64,000 bases of DNA from Streptomyces sp. NBRC 110028 (GCF_001417735.1 NZ_BBUZ01000027.1:359099-423098); one strand, 5' to 3'; counted from the stretch's first letter, positions 52,881 to 62,480 are shown. The notes: generated by a model from the sequence alone, not told the origin. Numbers and translations are program-made.

Positions 52881-54677
52881 ATGCGCCGCACCGCGGCCAC
52901 CACCGGCGGACGGCCCACCGCGCTGAGCGCGCTGTGGCGCGCCGCGCTCGCCCTCCTGCTGCTGTGCGGCATCGGACTGCTGCCCTGGCTGTCCCGCACC
53001 GACCCCGCCCGCACCGTGCTCAAGGCGCGCGCGGCCGACCGCGATCCCACCCCCGAGGTGCTGGACGCCATCCGCCGCGACCTCGACCTGGACGCCGGGC
53101 CGTCGCACCTCCTGGGGCATTGGCTCGGCGGACTGGCCCACGGCGACGCGGGCACGTCCTGGCTCTCCGGCACGCCCGTGGCCCCCATGGTCGCCCAGGC
53201 CCTCGGCTGCTCCCTGCTGCTGATGGCCGGGGCGCTGACGGTCGCGCTGGCCACGGCAGGCGCGGTGTGCGCGCGCACCCTGTGGCGCGGCGCCCGGCGA
53301 CGGCCACTGCCGCGCGGCGCGGGCAGCGGCGGCGCGCTCCTCGCCGCGCTGCCGGAATTCCTGATCGCCTCCGTCCTGGCCGCCGTCATCGGGGTGCGGC
53401 TCGGCTGGCTGCCCGCCGTCGGCTGGTACGGCTGGGCCTGGATGCCGCTGCCCGCGCTCGCGCTCGGCCTGCCCGTCGGCGCGGCACTCGGCCGCATCCT
53501 GGACGACGTCCTGCCCGGCGCCTTCGCCGAGCCCTGGGTGCGGGCCGCCGTCGCGCGCGGCCTCCCCGCCCGGCGCATCGCCCGGCAGACGCTGCGCCGG
53601 GCCGTCCCCGGGGTGCTGCCCAACCTGGGCCTGTTCGTGGTCGGCTTCACCGGCGGCGCGGTCGCCGTCGAGCAGGTCTTCGACATCCCCGGGCTCGGCC
53701 GGCTCACCCTCCAGGCGGCCCTGGCCCAGGACCTGCCGGTCCTCCAGACCGGAACCCTCGTGCTCATCGTGTTCGCCACCGCCGCCGGTGGCCTCGCCCG
53801 CCTCGCGGCCCGGCTGCTGCTCGGCCCGGCGTCGCGCGACGGCGAACTGCCCACCCTCCACCACCCGTCCGGGCCGCCCGCCCGCGCGCTGCCCCTGCTG
53901 TACGGGGCCGTCCTGCTGGCCGTCGTCGCCCTCGGCGCGCTCCGCGACCCGATGGCCCTGGACACCGCCGCCCGGCTCGACGGCCCGTCCTGGCGGCACC
54001 CGTTCGGTACGGACGCGCTCGGCCGCGATCTGCTGGCCCGGGTGGGGCACGGCGCCCTCACCACCCTCGCCCTCGCCCTCGCGGTGAGCGCCTGCGCCCT
54101 GGCCGTGGGGCTGCTGCTCGGCATGGTGCCCCGGCTGGCGGGCGGGCTCGTGGAGACCGCCAACGCCGTACCGCCCGTGCTCGCCGGGCTGCTGGTCGCG
54201 GGCGCGGCCGGGGCCGGGCCTTCCACGCCCGCGCTCGCCGTCGCCGCCGTCGCCTGGGCGCCCCTGGCCGCGCACACCGCCGCCCTGCTGAGCCAGGAGC
54301 GCGCCGCCACCCACCTCGCCGCCACGCGCGCCCTCGGCGCGGGCCGCCGCCATCTGTTCCGCCGCCATCTGCTGCCCGCCGTGCTGCCGCCGGTGGCACG
54401 CCACGCGCTGCTGCGGCTGCCCGCCGTGGCGCTGGCCCTGGCCTCCCTCGGCTTCCTGGGCCTCGGCGCCCAGCCGCCGTCCCCCGAGTGGGGTCGGCTC
54501 CTGGCCGAAAACCACCCCTACGCCGAGCGAGCGCCCTGGGCCGTGCTCACCCCCGCCGCCGCGCTCGCCCTGCTGGGGATGGTGGCCGTCACCTCGGCCG
54601 GAGGAGTGCGATGGCCGGGTCGGCGGACGCGGCGGTCGGCCGCCCCCGGATGTCGATCAGTTACAACATCGGTGTGA
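52881..54677 (+). CDS. fused DppB-DppC-type ABC permease, 3' end altered by a deletion
   Basis: About 598 residues with two permease units in one chain: the first (to about residue 310) has RAAVARGLPARRIARQTLRR as its EAA-type loop and VEQVFDIPGLGRL, typical of DppB. The second (from about 340) has HPFGTDALGRDLLARVGHG and ATRALGAGRRHLFRRHLLPA, typical of DppC. ATG 52881 is used; a TTG at 52872 would overlap the preceding stop. The last 20 or so codons run into the MFS remnant in another frame, so the natural end may be lost. Confidence 0.78.
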   Translation: MRRTAATTGGRPTALSALWRAALALLLLCGIGLLPWLSRTDPARTVLKARAADRDPTPEVLDAIRRDLDLDAGPSHLLGHWLGGLAHGDAGTSWLSGTPVAPMVAQALGCSLLLMAGALTVALATAGAVCARTLWRGARRRPLPRGAGSGGALLAALPEFLIASVLAAVIGVRLGWLPAVGWYGWAWMPLPALALGLPVGAALGRILDDVLPGAFAEPWVRAAVARGLPARRIARQTLRRAVPGVLPNLGLFVVGFTGGAVAVEQVFDIPGLGRLTLQAALAQDLPVLQTGTLVLIVFATAAGGLARLAARLLLGPASRDGELPTLHHPSGPPARALPLLYGAVLLAVVALGALRDPMALDTAARLDGPSWRHPFGTDALGRDLLARVGHGALTTLALALAVSACALAVGLLLGMVPRLAGGLVETANAVPPVLAGLLVAGAAGAGPSTPALAVAAVAWAPLAAHTAALLSQERAATHLAATRALGAGRRHLFRRHLLPAVLPPVARHALLRLPAVALALASLGFLGLGAQPPSPEWGRLLAENHPYAERAPWAVLTPAAALALLGMVAVTSAGGVRWPGRRTRRSAAPGCRSVTTSV

Positions 54678-54826
54678 TGCTCTTCGGCGGCACCACCCCC
54701 GTCATGATCGTCTGGCTCGTCGACCTCACCGGTGACAAGCTCGCCATCACCTGGTATCTGGCCGCTCTCGCCGCCCTCAGCCTGGCCGCCGTGGCGATCG
54801 CGCGCCGCCGGTTCGGCATCCGCTGA
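54611..54826 (+). pseudogene. chimeric stub: start of next operon gene fused to MFS transporter C-terminus
   Basis: A 71-codon frame begins with ATG at 54611, preceded by an excellent GGAGGAG. Its first dozen residues (AGSADAAVGRP) look like the start of the ABC ATPase that such operons carry next. It then switches to SISYNIGVMLFGGTTPVMIV and TGDKLAITWYLAALAALSLA, the last two membrane helices of a proline/betaine-type MFS transporter. The ATPase(s) and most of the MFS gene are therefore deleted. The importer should lack its energy subunit unless supplied in trans. Confidence 0.65.
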
Positions 54827-54887
54827 TCCACGGTCGTGTGACGAAACGGGGTGGCGCGGGAGGCGGGGGAAGGCGTAAGTAGTAGAT

Positions 54888-56006
54888 GTGGATATTCGGC
54901 AGGGTCTCCAGGACCGTGGCCGGCCAGAGCCGCAGGGGAGGCGGGCCCTGGTCGCGATCCCGCTGGCACTCGTCGTCCTGATCGTGCTCGGCGATGTGTT
55001 CGGCCCTGCGGGCGTCCGGCTCAGCCCCCTGCTGATCGCCGCCCCCGCCATGACGGCGTCCTTCGCCGGACCCCTGCTCACGGGCAGTATCGGACTGGTG
55101 GCGATAGGCTCCCAGATCGGGATCAACGCCGGGCAGGACCGGCTGACCGCGCCCAACCGGATGACGGAACTCCTCACCCTGATCATGGTCTCCGCCCTCA
55201 TCGTGCTGTTCCGCGCCGTGCTCGACCGCCACGCCCGCGAACTGAGCCGGGTCCGGGCGGTGGCCGACGTGGCGCAGAAGGTCCTGCTGCGCCCGCTGCC
55301 CGACCGGGTCGGCCCGCTGCGGATCGCCTCCGTGTACCTCGCCGCCGAACCGGGCGCGGAGATAGGCGGCGACCTGTACGCGGCGGCCCGCACCTCGTAC
55401 GGCACCCGCCTGATCATCGGCGATGTGCGCGGCAGCGGCCTCACCGCCGTCGCGGACGCCTCACTGGTGCTCGGCGCCTTCCGCGCGATCGCCCACTGGC
55501 CCGTACCGCTGCCCGAACTCGTCTCACACCTGGACGCCGCCCTGTCCGCGGAGCGGACCGAACCCACCGACCGGGCGCCGGGGGCGGGGGAGTCGTTCGT
55601 CACCGCCGCCGTGCTGGAGATCCCGGACGACCAGCCGGTGGTACGGATGGTCAACTGCGGACACCCGCCGCCGTTCCTGCTGCGCGACTCCACCATCAAG
55701 GCCCTCGAAGGGCGCGCCCCCGCGCTGCCGCTGGGCCTCGGCGACCTCGCGGCCGGCCGCTACCGGGTCGAGGACTACCCCTTCGAACCGGGTGATCTGC
55801 TGCTGCTCTACACCGACGGTGTGATCGAGGCGCGCGACGCCGACGGCACCTTCTACCCGCTCACCGAACGGCTCCACATCTGGGACGGCGAGGGGCCCCG
55901 GCGTTTCGTGGACCACCTGCGCCGTGACCTGCTCGCCCACATCGGCGGCCACCAGGGCGACGACGCCGCCCTGGTCGTCCTGGAACGCCGCCACCCGGAA
56001 AGCTGA
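54888..56006 (+). CDS. membrane-anchored PP2C (SpoIIE-type) serine phosphatase
   Basis: 372 residues. Three to four membrane helices lie in residues 20-110; the phosphatase domain runs from about 135 (PGAEIGGDLYAAART, with the metal-binding GGD) through IIGDVRGSGLTAVADASLVL to LLLYTDGVIEARD. Lacks a sensor domain beyond the membrane part. GTG start with GGGGGAA about 15 nt upstream. Likely dephosphorylates anti-sigma-factor antagonists; no such partner is encoded nearby. Confidence 0.88.
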   Translation: MDIRQGLQDRGRPEPQGRRALVAIPLALVVLIVLGDVFGPAGVRLSPLLIAAPAMTASFAGPLLTGSIGLVAIGSQIGINAGQDRLTAPNRMTELLTLIMVSALIVLFRAVLDRHARELSRVRAVADVAQKVLLRPLPDRVGPLRIASVYLAAEPGAEIGGDLYAAARTSYGTRLIIGDVRGSGLTAVADASLVLGAFRAIAHWPVPLPELVSHLDAALSAERTEPTDRAPGAGESFVTAAVLEIPDDQPVVRMVNCGHPPPFLLRDSTIKALEGRAPALPLGLGDLAAGRYRVEDYPFEPGDLLLLYTDGVIEARDADGTFYPLTERLHIWDGEGPRRFVDHLRRDLLAHIGGHQGDDAALVVLERRHPES

Positions 56007-56037
56007 CCGCCGCGCGAACCACCGCTAAAGTGGTGAT

Positions 56038-58575
56038 ATGGGCAGCGGGAACGACGGCCCTGACGACTTCGGGCCAGACCCACTCGGCGACTTCCTCGCA
56101 CGCTTCCTCGGCACCGGGCCCGGCGGGCAGCGGTCCGACCGCCATGTCGACTTCGGCCGGCTGATGAGCGAGACCGCACGCCATCTCGTCTCCTCCGCCG
56201 CGTCATACGCGGCCGAACACGGCAGCACCGATCTCGACACCGAACATCTGCTGCGGGCGGCTCTCAGCGCCGAACCCACCCGCACCATGGTCTCCCGCGC
56301 CGGGGCCGACCCCGACAGGCTCGCCGCCGAAATCGACCGGCAGGCCGGGGACGGACCGCCACGCGGCTCGGTCGCCGTCACGCCCGCCGTCAAGCGGGCG
56401 CTGCTCGACGCCCATGAGATCGCCCGGGCCCGCGGCTCGTCGTACATCGGCCCCGAACACGTCCTCATCGCCCTCGCCGCCAACCGGGACTCCACCGCCG
56501 GGCAGATCCTCCACGCCGCCCACTTCGAACCCCGCGGCGCACCCCCGGCCGGCCGCCCCGTCCCGGGCCCCGGCCCCGACCAGCGGCCCATGCCGGACCA
56601 CCGCGCCACCCCCACCCTCGACCGGTACGGCCGCGATCTGACCGACCTCGCCCGGGAGGGCCGCGTCGACCCGGTGATCGGCCGCGACGAGGAGATCGAG
56701 CAGAGCATCGAGGTGCTGGCCCGGCGCGGTAAGAACAACCCCGTACTGATCGGCGAGGCGGGCGTCGGCAAGACCGCCGTCGTCGAGGGACTGGCCCAGC
56801 GCATCGCCGACGCCGACGTCCCCGACATCCTGCTCGGCCGCCACGTCATCCAGCTCGACTTCGCGGGCATCGTGGCCGGGACCCGCTACCGCGGCGACTT
56901 CGAACAGCGCCTCACCGCCATCATCGACGAGATCCGTGCCCACTCCGACGAACTCATCATCTTCATCGACGAACTGCACACCGTCGTCGGCGCGGGCGGC
57001 GGCTCCGAGGGCGGCACGATGGACGCCAGCAATCTGCTCAAACCCGCCCTCGCCCGCGGCGAGCTGCACGTCATGGGCGCCAGCACACTCCAGGAGTACC
57101 GCCGGTACATCGAGAAGGACGCCGCGCTCGCCCGCCGCTTCCAGCCCATCATGGTCCCCGAACCCACCCCCACGGCCGCCGTCTCCATCCTGCAGGGGCT
57201 CCGCGACCGCCACGAGGCACACCACCAGGTCCGCTACACCGACGAGGCACTGCTCGCGGCCGTCGAACTCGCCGACCGCTACCTCGCCGACCGCTTCCTC
57301 CCGGACAAGGCCATCGACCTGATGGACCAGGCCGGCGCCCGGGTACGGCTGCGCTCCAGCGCCCGCGGCACCGATCTGCGCGCCCTGGAGCGCGAGCTCG
57401 AACAGCTGACCCGCGACAAGGACCAGGCCGTCGCCTCCGAGAGTTATGAGCGCGCCACCGCCCTGCGCGACCGCATCGCCGAACTCGGCGCCCGTATCTC
57501 CGAGGGATCCGGCACCCAGTTCCACGGCTCCCGGGTCTCCGAAGTCACCGTCGAGGACATCGCCGACATCGTCTCCCGGCAGACCGGCATCCCCGTCAGC
57601 AGCCTCACCCAGGAGGAGCGCGAGCGGCTGCTCGGCCTCGAAGAACACCTCCACAAGCGGGTCATCGGCCAGGAGGAGGCCGTCGCCGCCGTCGCCGACG
57701 CCGTGCTGCGCTCCCGGGCCGGACTCGCCGACCCCCACCGCCCCAGCGGCAGCTTCCTCTTCCTCGGCCCCACCGGCGTCGGCAAGACCGAACTCGCCCG
57801 CGCCCTCGCCGAGGCGCTCTTCGGCAGCGAGGACCGGATGGTCCGCCTCGACATGAGCGAATACCAGGAGAAGCACACCGTCAGCAGACTCGTCGGCGCG
57901 CCACCCGGATACGTCGGCCACGAGGAGGCCGGACAGCTGACCGAGGCGGTGCGCAGACAGCCGTACGCGCTGCTGCTCATGGACGAGGTGGAAAAGGCCC
58001 ACGCGGACGTGTTCAACATCCTGCTCCAGGTGCTCGACGACGGCAGGCTGACCGACGCCCAGGGCCGTACCATCGACTTCAAGAACACCGTCATCGTCAT
58101 GACCAGCAACCTCGGCTCCGAGGCCATCACCGGGCGTGGCGCCGTCCTCGGCTTCGGCGGCGGCGACGCCGAGGCCGACGAGGCGTCCCGCCGCGAGCGG
58201 GTGCTGCGCCCGCTGCGCGAACACTTCCGGCCCGAATTCCTCAACCGCATCGACGAGATCGTGATCTTCCGCAGGCTCGCCGACGAACAACTGCGCCAGA
58301 TCACCGATGTGCTGCTGGAGGAGACCCGCCGCCGGATGCGCGCCCAGGACATCCCGGTCGACTTCACCCCCGCCGCGGTGGACTGGCTGGCCCGCCACGG
58401 CCACCAGCCGGAGTACGGCGCCCGCCCGCTGCGCCGTACGATCCAGCGTGAGGTCGACAATCCGCTCTCCCGGATGCTGCTCGGCGGCGAGCTGCGGCCG
58501 CACAGTCCGGTCGAAGTCGACGTGGAGAACGACACGTTGGCGTTCCACATCGAGCAGGAGCCCGCGGCCAACTGA
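56038..58575 (+). CDS. ClpC-like AAA+ unfoldase (Clp ATPase subunit)
   Basis: 845 residues. N-domain repeats (about 40-165), first AAA+ module with Walker A GEAGVGKT near 238-245, a UVR-type middle segment (SYERATALRDRIAELGARIS), and second module with Walker A GPTGVGKT near 577-584. An LGF tripeptide (near 703) in AVLGFGGG matches the ClpP-binding loop of ClpC proteins, so it should work with ClpP. The N-terminal 35 residues are atypical (glycine/aspartate-rich). No Shine-Dalgarno; leaderless start is plausible. Probably an additional ClpC paralogue. Confidence 0.88.
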   Translation: MGSGNDGPDDFGPDPLGDFLARFLGTGPGGQRSDRHVDFGRLMSETARHLVSSAASYAAEHGSTDLDTEHLLRAALSAEPTRTMVSRAGADPDRLAAEIDRQAGDGPPRGSVAVTPAVKRALLDAHEIARARGSSYIGPEHVLIALAANRDSTAGQILHAAHFEPRGAPPAGRPVPGPGPDQRPMPDHRATPTLDRYGRDLTDLAREGRVDPVIGRDEEIEQSIEVLARRGKNNPVLIGEAGVGKTAVVEGLAQRIADADVPDILLGRHVIQLDFAGIVAGTRYRGDFEQRLTAIIDEIRAHSDELIIFIDELHTVVGAGGGSEGGTMDASNLLKPALARGELHVMGASTLQEYRRYIEKDAALARRFQPIMVPEPTPTAAVSILQGLRDRHEAHHQVRYTDEALLAAVELADRYLADRFLPDKAIDLMDQAGARVRLRSSARGTDLRALERELEQLTRDKDQAVASESYERATALRDRIAELGARISEGSGTQFHGSRVSEVTVEDIADIVSRQTGIPVSSLTQEERERLLGLEEHLHKRVIGQEEAVAAVADAVLRSRAGLADPHRPSGSFLFLGPTGVGKTELARALAEALFGSEDRMVRLDMSEYQEKHTVSRLVGAPPGYVGHEEAGQLTEAVRRQPYALLLMDEVEKAHADVFNILLQVLDDGRLTDAQGRTIDFKNTVIVMTSNLGSEAITGRGAVLGFGGGDAEADEASRRERVLRPLREHFRPEFLNRIDEIVIFRRLADEQLRQITDVLLEETRRRMRAQDIPVDFTPAAVDWLARHGHQPEYGARPLRRTIQREVDNPLSRMLLGGELRPHSPVEVDVENDTLAFHIEQEPAAN

Positions 58576-58578
58576 CCG

Positions 58579-59757
58579 TCAGCGCCCCATGGTCAGGCCG
58601 TCCTTCTTCGCGCCCCGGCTGAGGACCGCCTCCTGGATGGTGGACAGGGCGTGGGTGTAGCGGCTGTTACCGGGGCTCTTCTCCAGCGCCCGGGGGAGGT
58701 TGACCACGGAGATCGGGTCGTTGTCCACGGCGTGCGGGATGAACTCCGCCTTCTCCACCTCCCACGGCTCGCCCCGCGCGGTGGGCGGGGCGAAGGTGAA
58801 GCGGGCCGCCGAGCCCATCTGCCCGCGCTCGTCCGGCATCACGCCCGCGACCTGGTCACCCATGCCGTAGACCACCCAGGTGCCGTTGACCTTCTCGTAC
58901 GCCTGGGGGACATGGGCATGGGTGCCGATGATGAGGTCGATGTCGCGGCGGCCGTGGCTCCGGGACGCGGTGAGCTTCTTGGCGAGGGACAGCTGAAGCT
59001 TGTCCGGCGCCTCCTGCCACTCGGTGCCCCAGTGCGTGGACACCACGACCACATCGGCCCCGGCACGGCGGGCGGCCCGGGCGTCCTTGATGATGCGATC
59101 GGCGTCGATGAGGTTGACGGTCCAGGGCTTCCCCTCGGGCACCGGGACGCCGTTGGTGCCGTACGCGTAGGCCAGCTGGGCCACCTTGGCGCCACCGGCC
59201 TCCATGAGGGCCGGGGTGGCGCTCTCCCGGGCGGACCGGGCCGATCCGGTGTGCCGGACACCGGCCTTGTCGAGAGCGTCGAGGGTGCGGGTCACGCCCT
59301 CCGTCCCGGCGTCCAGGGTGTGGTTGGAGGCCGTGGAGCAGGAGTCGTAGCCGAGCTTGCTGATCGCCTCGGCGATCTGGGGCGGGGTCTTGAACGTGGG
59401 ATATCCGGTGAACGGCCCGCCCGCCGCCCCGTACACCGTCTCCATGTGGCAGATCGCCAGGTCGGCCTTGGCGACCACGGGCGCGGCCCCGGCCAGCATG
59501 CGGTGGAAGTCGTAGTCCTCGCCGCCGGAGTCGGCGCGCGCCTGACGGATGACGGAGGCGTGGGCGAGGAGATCGCCGGTGGCCACCAGGGTGAACTTCT
59601 TCCGGGGCTCGGCGCGTTCCACGCCCGCTGTCTCGGAGGGCTTCTGTTCGGCGTGGCCGGTGGCGGGGCCGCCGTCACTGCCGCACGCGGTGGCCGTGGC
59701 GGTGGCGAGCAGAGCGGCCACGAATATCGCCGTTCGGTGGCGTCGGTGAGGGAACAC
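58579..59757 (-). CDS. CapA family lipoprotein
   Basis: 392 residues. Signal with lipobox ATAC (about residue 25). CapA motifs are LVATGDLLAHASVIRQA, AICHMETVYG, CSTASNHTLDAG, VVVSTHWGTEW and LIIGTHAHVPQ. It is the exported counterpart of the cytoplasmic CapA at 24180. Convergent with the ClpC-like gene, 3 bp apart. May act on poly-gamma-glutamate or a wall polymer. Confidence 0.87.
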   Translation of the reverse strand: MFPHRRHRTAIFVAALLATATATACGSDGGPATGHAEQKPSETAGVERAEPRKKFTLVATGDLLAHASVIRQARADSGGEDYDFHRMLAGAAPVVAKADLAICHMETVYGAAGGPFTGYPTFKTPPQIAEAISKLGYDSCSTASNHTLDAGTEGVTRTLDALDKAGVRHTGSARSARESATPALMEAGGAKVAQLAYAYGTNGVPVPEGKPWTVNLIDADRIIKDARAARRAGADVVVVSTHWGTEWQEAPDKLQLSLAKKLTASRSHGRRDIDLIIGTHAHVPQAYEKVNGTWVVYGMGDQVAGVMPDERGQMGSAARFTFAPPTARGEPWEVEKAEFIPHAVDNDPISVVNLPRALEKSPGNSRYTHALSTIQEAVLSRGAKKDGLTMGR

Positions 59758-59795
59758 GTTTCACTCCGCACTCACGAGGGGCAAATGGGTGGATT

Positions 59796-59815
59796 GTCGT
59801 ATTTATACGTACGAC
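59796..59815. promoter_or_regulatory. inverted repeat upstream of the CapA lipoprotein gene
   Basis: GTCGTA and TACGAC, 6 bp each with an 8-nt A+T-rich spacer, about 40-60 bp before the CapA start. Candidate operator or promoter -10 region. Confidence 0.35.
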
Positions 59816-59859
59816 AGAAGATCACCCAGCGGTGCGGTGCCGAGCTTCACCGGAACGGC

Positions 59860-60216
59860 AGAGCGGAAACACTCCATGAGCCCACAGCGTGGGCGCGATC
59901 TTGCCGTGGACGTGGCGTACGGCCCGCAGTGCCACGGCGTCGCGGATCTCCTCCATCGGGAACGTCGCGGCGATGGGCACGGTGATCCGGCCGGAGAGGA
60001 TCGCGTCGGCACGCCGAGCGCGAGCGCGGTCCCGGCCGCCCCGGTACCGAACAGGTCCGTCGCGGCGGTCACGCCACCGGGGCCCGGGGCCCGTACCCGG
60101 CCCGCGAACCCCGGGCCGTACGCCACGGCCGCGCCGCCGATCAGGACGGCGGCGACCCGCCACCGCGTCTCACCCCGGCCGGCGTGCGGCTCCGGAGCGT
60201 CTCGCGGCGCCGTCAC
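59860..60216 (-). pseudogene. quinone oxidoreductase-type alcohol dehydrogenase remnant
   Basis: Two minus-strand frames read together as the end of an MDR oxidoreductase: GGVTAATDLFGTGAAGTALA, then after a frameshift near 60000 LSGRITVPIAATFPMEEIRD and RHVHGKI. The N-terminal two-thirds are absent and the segment before GPGFAGRV is not recognisable. Dead remnant, similar in type to the intact gene at 49570. Confidence 0.6.
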
Positions 60217-60251
60217 GCCGTTCGAAGCGGTGGCTCATGCTCTGCTGACGC

Positions 60252-62135
60252 TCATCCACGCCGCGCGGCCACCGGCACGGTGACACGGCTGGCCGTCAGG
60301 TCGACGGTCACCTCGGCCCCGGTGGGGTCCTCGAAGTAGAGGAAGTCGGCGTCGGTGCCCGCGAGGACGAGACCGAGCCGGTGGCCGGGCTCGATCCGGT
60401 AGTCGTTCGGCAGCGTCCGCCAGGCGATGCGGTAGGACGCCCCCGGGGTCAGCGGTTCGGGTGTGGTCACGGAGTGCCGGTTCTGCGCGTCCATCCAGCC
60501 CCGGGCGATCACCTCGGAGGGGCCGCGCACCGTCACATTGGCCGTCTTCTTGTAGCACGCGTCGTCCGCGGCGGTGCTCTCCCCGTGGCAGGACTCCTCG
60601 GCGAGTCCGCGCAGCCCGTCGTGGATGCCGTTCAGCGGATCGTTGCGCGCCCAGTCGATCCGTTCGGCCGCGCCGTAGTCGACCAGCAGCGCGGTGAGGT
60701 TCGATGTCGGCTTGTCGAGCCTGACCCTGAGGTCCACGGTCGGGGTGCCCGAGAGCCGTACGCCGCTGCGCAGCGGCGGGGTGACAAACGCGAGCCTGCC
60801 GGGACGGGCGGTGGCCGGGTCCGCGGTGAGGTCCGCCTCGCTCAGCTTGAGGTCGGTGAAGGCGCCGGTGCTCGTGCCGGTGGCTGGACGGAGTGCCAGC
60901 GAGCGGTCGGGCTTCGGATGCAGGGACACCGGGGAGGTGCGGGCCGGCCAGTCGGCCCGGGTGGTCCAGGTGGTGGGATCGGACTGCAGGTCCACCCGGG
61001 GCTCGTCCATGATGCCGTTCCGGATGCCGTACAGCCAGTGGTCGAACCACCGGTGCATGGTGTCGACCCAGCGGGCGCGCCGCCCGGGCCAGTCGAACGG
61101 GTCGGTGTGGCCGTAGCGTCCGAGCCACAGCTTGCGCGGTACGCCGCGCTCGGCCAGCGGGGTCCACCAGTTGGCCAGCTGGTCGATCCGCACGTTGTAG
61201 TCGCTGAGGTCGTGGACGGCGAAGACGCTCGCCCGCACCTTGCTCACCTGGGGAGCGGGCGGCGTGAGGTAGTCGCGCTCCCTCCAGTAATCGTTGTAGT
61301 CGCCGGTGGCGTCGTCCTCGCCCGCGGCCAGCCGGTCGCGCACCGCCTGGCACTTCGCGGGCGGGTCCGAATCCAGCGAACCGGCCAGCCAGGGGCCGAA
61401 CCCGTTCCAGTGCTTGGCGCCGTTGGTCCGGGCGAAGTCGTACCAGGAGCTGATCCCGGAAATCGGGACGATCGTCTCCAGCCCCTTCACTCCGGTGCCC
61501 GCCACGGCGTTCGCCAGGGTCCCCTCGTAGGAGTGGCCGATCATTCCGGTCCTCCCGCTGGACCAGGTGGCCTTCACCTCGCTGCCGTCGGCCCGGCGGG
61601 CGGTGGTCCGGCCGCCCAGCCAGTCGATCGCCGACGTGGCGGCGGCGACGTCGGCCTTGCCGCCGGCGGTGGGACAGCCGTCGGATCTGCCGGTGCCGGT
61701 CACGTCGACGTCGACGACGGCGTAGCCACGGGGGACGAAGTAATTGTCGTAGAACAGGGGGAACGCGGCGGGGGAGCCGTCGGCGGCGTAGGTCTTCCTC
61801 TCCGCCTCGAAGCCCCGGCCGACGGTGTCGTTGTACGGGCTGGCCAGCATGATGACCGGCACCTTGAGCCCCCGTTCGGTCTCCCGGGGGCGGATGACGT
61901 CCACGGCCACGCGGTCCCTGGCGCCGTCACCGTCGCTGTCGACGGGGGTCTGGACCATGAGGTGTTCCCGGATGGCGTTCTGGTAGGAGAACACCGGCTG
62001 GGTACGGCCCCGGGCCACGGTGACCGAGGGCCCGGGGGAGGGGCGTGCCGCGGCGGGGCCGGTGGCGGTGGCGGCCAGAGACGCCGATATCGCGACCGCG
62101 ACGACCGCGGCCCCTCGCCATCGTGTGATGAGCAC
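60252..62135 (-). CDS. secreted Xaa-Pro dipeptidyl-peptidase (S15-type serine peptidase)
   Basis: 627 residues. The GTG at 62135 is chosen because AGGAGGA lies 5 nt upstream and a signal peptide follows at once (LITRWRGAAVVAVAISASLA, cleavage near AAARP). TGMIGHSYEGTLAN holds the nucleophile Ser; LGRYGHTDPFDW holds the catalytic His. A C-terminal jelly-roll domain (from about 400) is typical of CocE/PepX. Cleaves X-Pro dipeptides outside the cell, or is an esterase of the same family. Confidence 0.88.
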   Translation of the reverse strand: MLITRWRGAAVVAVAISASLAATATGPAAARPSPGPSVTVARGRTQPVFSYQNAIREHLMVQTPVDSDGDGARDRVAVDVIRPRETERGLKVPVIMLASPYNDTVGRGFEAERKTYAADGSPAAFPLFYDNYFVPRGYAVVDVDVTGTGRSDGCPTAGGKADVAAATSAIDWLGGRTTARRADGSEVKATWSSGRTGMIGHSYEGTLANAVAGTGVKGLETIVPISGISSWYDFARTNGAKHWNGFGPWLAGSLDSDPPAKCQAVRDRLAAGEDDATGDYNDYWRERDYLTPPAPQVSKVRASVFAVHDLSDYNVRIDQLANWWTPLAERGVPRKLWLGRYGHTDPFDWPGRRARWVDTMHRWFDHWLYGIRNGIMDEPRVDLQSDPTTWTTRADWPARTSPVSLHPKPDRSLALRPATGTSTGAFTDLKLSEADLTADPATARPGRLAFVTPPLRSGVRLSGTPTVDLRVRLDKPTSNLTALLVDYGAAERIDWARNDPLNGIHDGLRGLAEESCHGESTAADDACYKKTANVTVRGPSEVIARGWMDAQNRHSVTTPEPLTPGASYRIAWRTLPNDYRIEPGHRLGLVLAGTDADFLYFEDPTGAEVTVDLTASRVTVPVAARRG

Positions 62136-62255
62136 GCGGTCCTCCTGATTGCGTGAGTCCTGCTGACCGGAAGAGTCCTGTCGCGCCGAGGGGGCGCCGG
62201 ACCGATCGGCCATCGGTCCGGCGCCCCCTCGGGGGAGGTCTTCCGAGCCCGGCGG

Positions 62256-62480
62256 CTACTCGGCGATTTTGGTGCGCATGATCCAGCGAAAGACCGCCGG
62301 GACGAGGTCGCCGTCAACGAGTTCGAAATGCTCGTATCCATTGCGGTGCTGGATTTTGAGCTTCCTGGCGGCTAGGGACGACCGCCCGGTCCGGTGCGCC
62401 CGGGGAAGATCCTCCGGGCCCCCTTCGAGGACGACCTCGATCGGGCCGCTGTCGGGAAAATATGTGCTCTGTTCCGTCAT
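62256..62480 (-). CDS. DUF5988 family small protein
   Basis: 74 residues. PIEVVLEGGPEDLPRAHRTG and KIQHRNGYEHFELVDGDLVP with the end VFRWIMRTKIAE match DUF5988 proteins, often found beside SARP regulators in biosynthetic clusters. ATG 62480 is chosen because it gives the family N-terminus; the ribosome site is weak. Function unknown. Confidence 0.75.
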   Translation of the reverse strand: MTEQSTYFPDSGPIEVVLEGGPEDLPRAHRTGRSSLAARKLKIQHRNGYEHFELVDGDLVPAVFRWIMRTKIAE

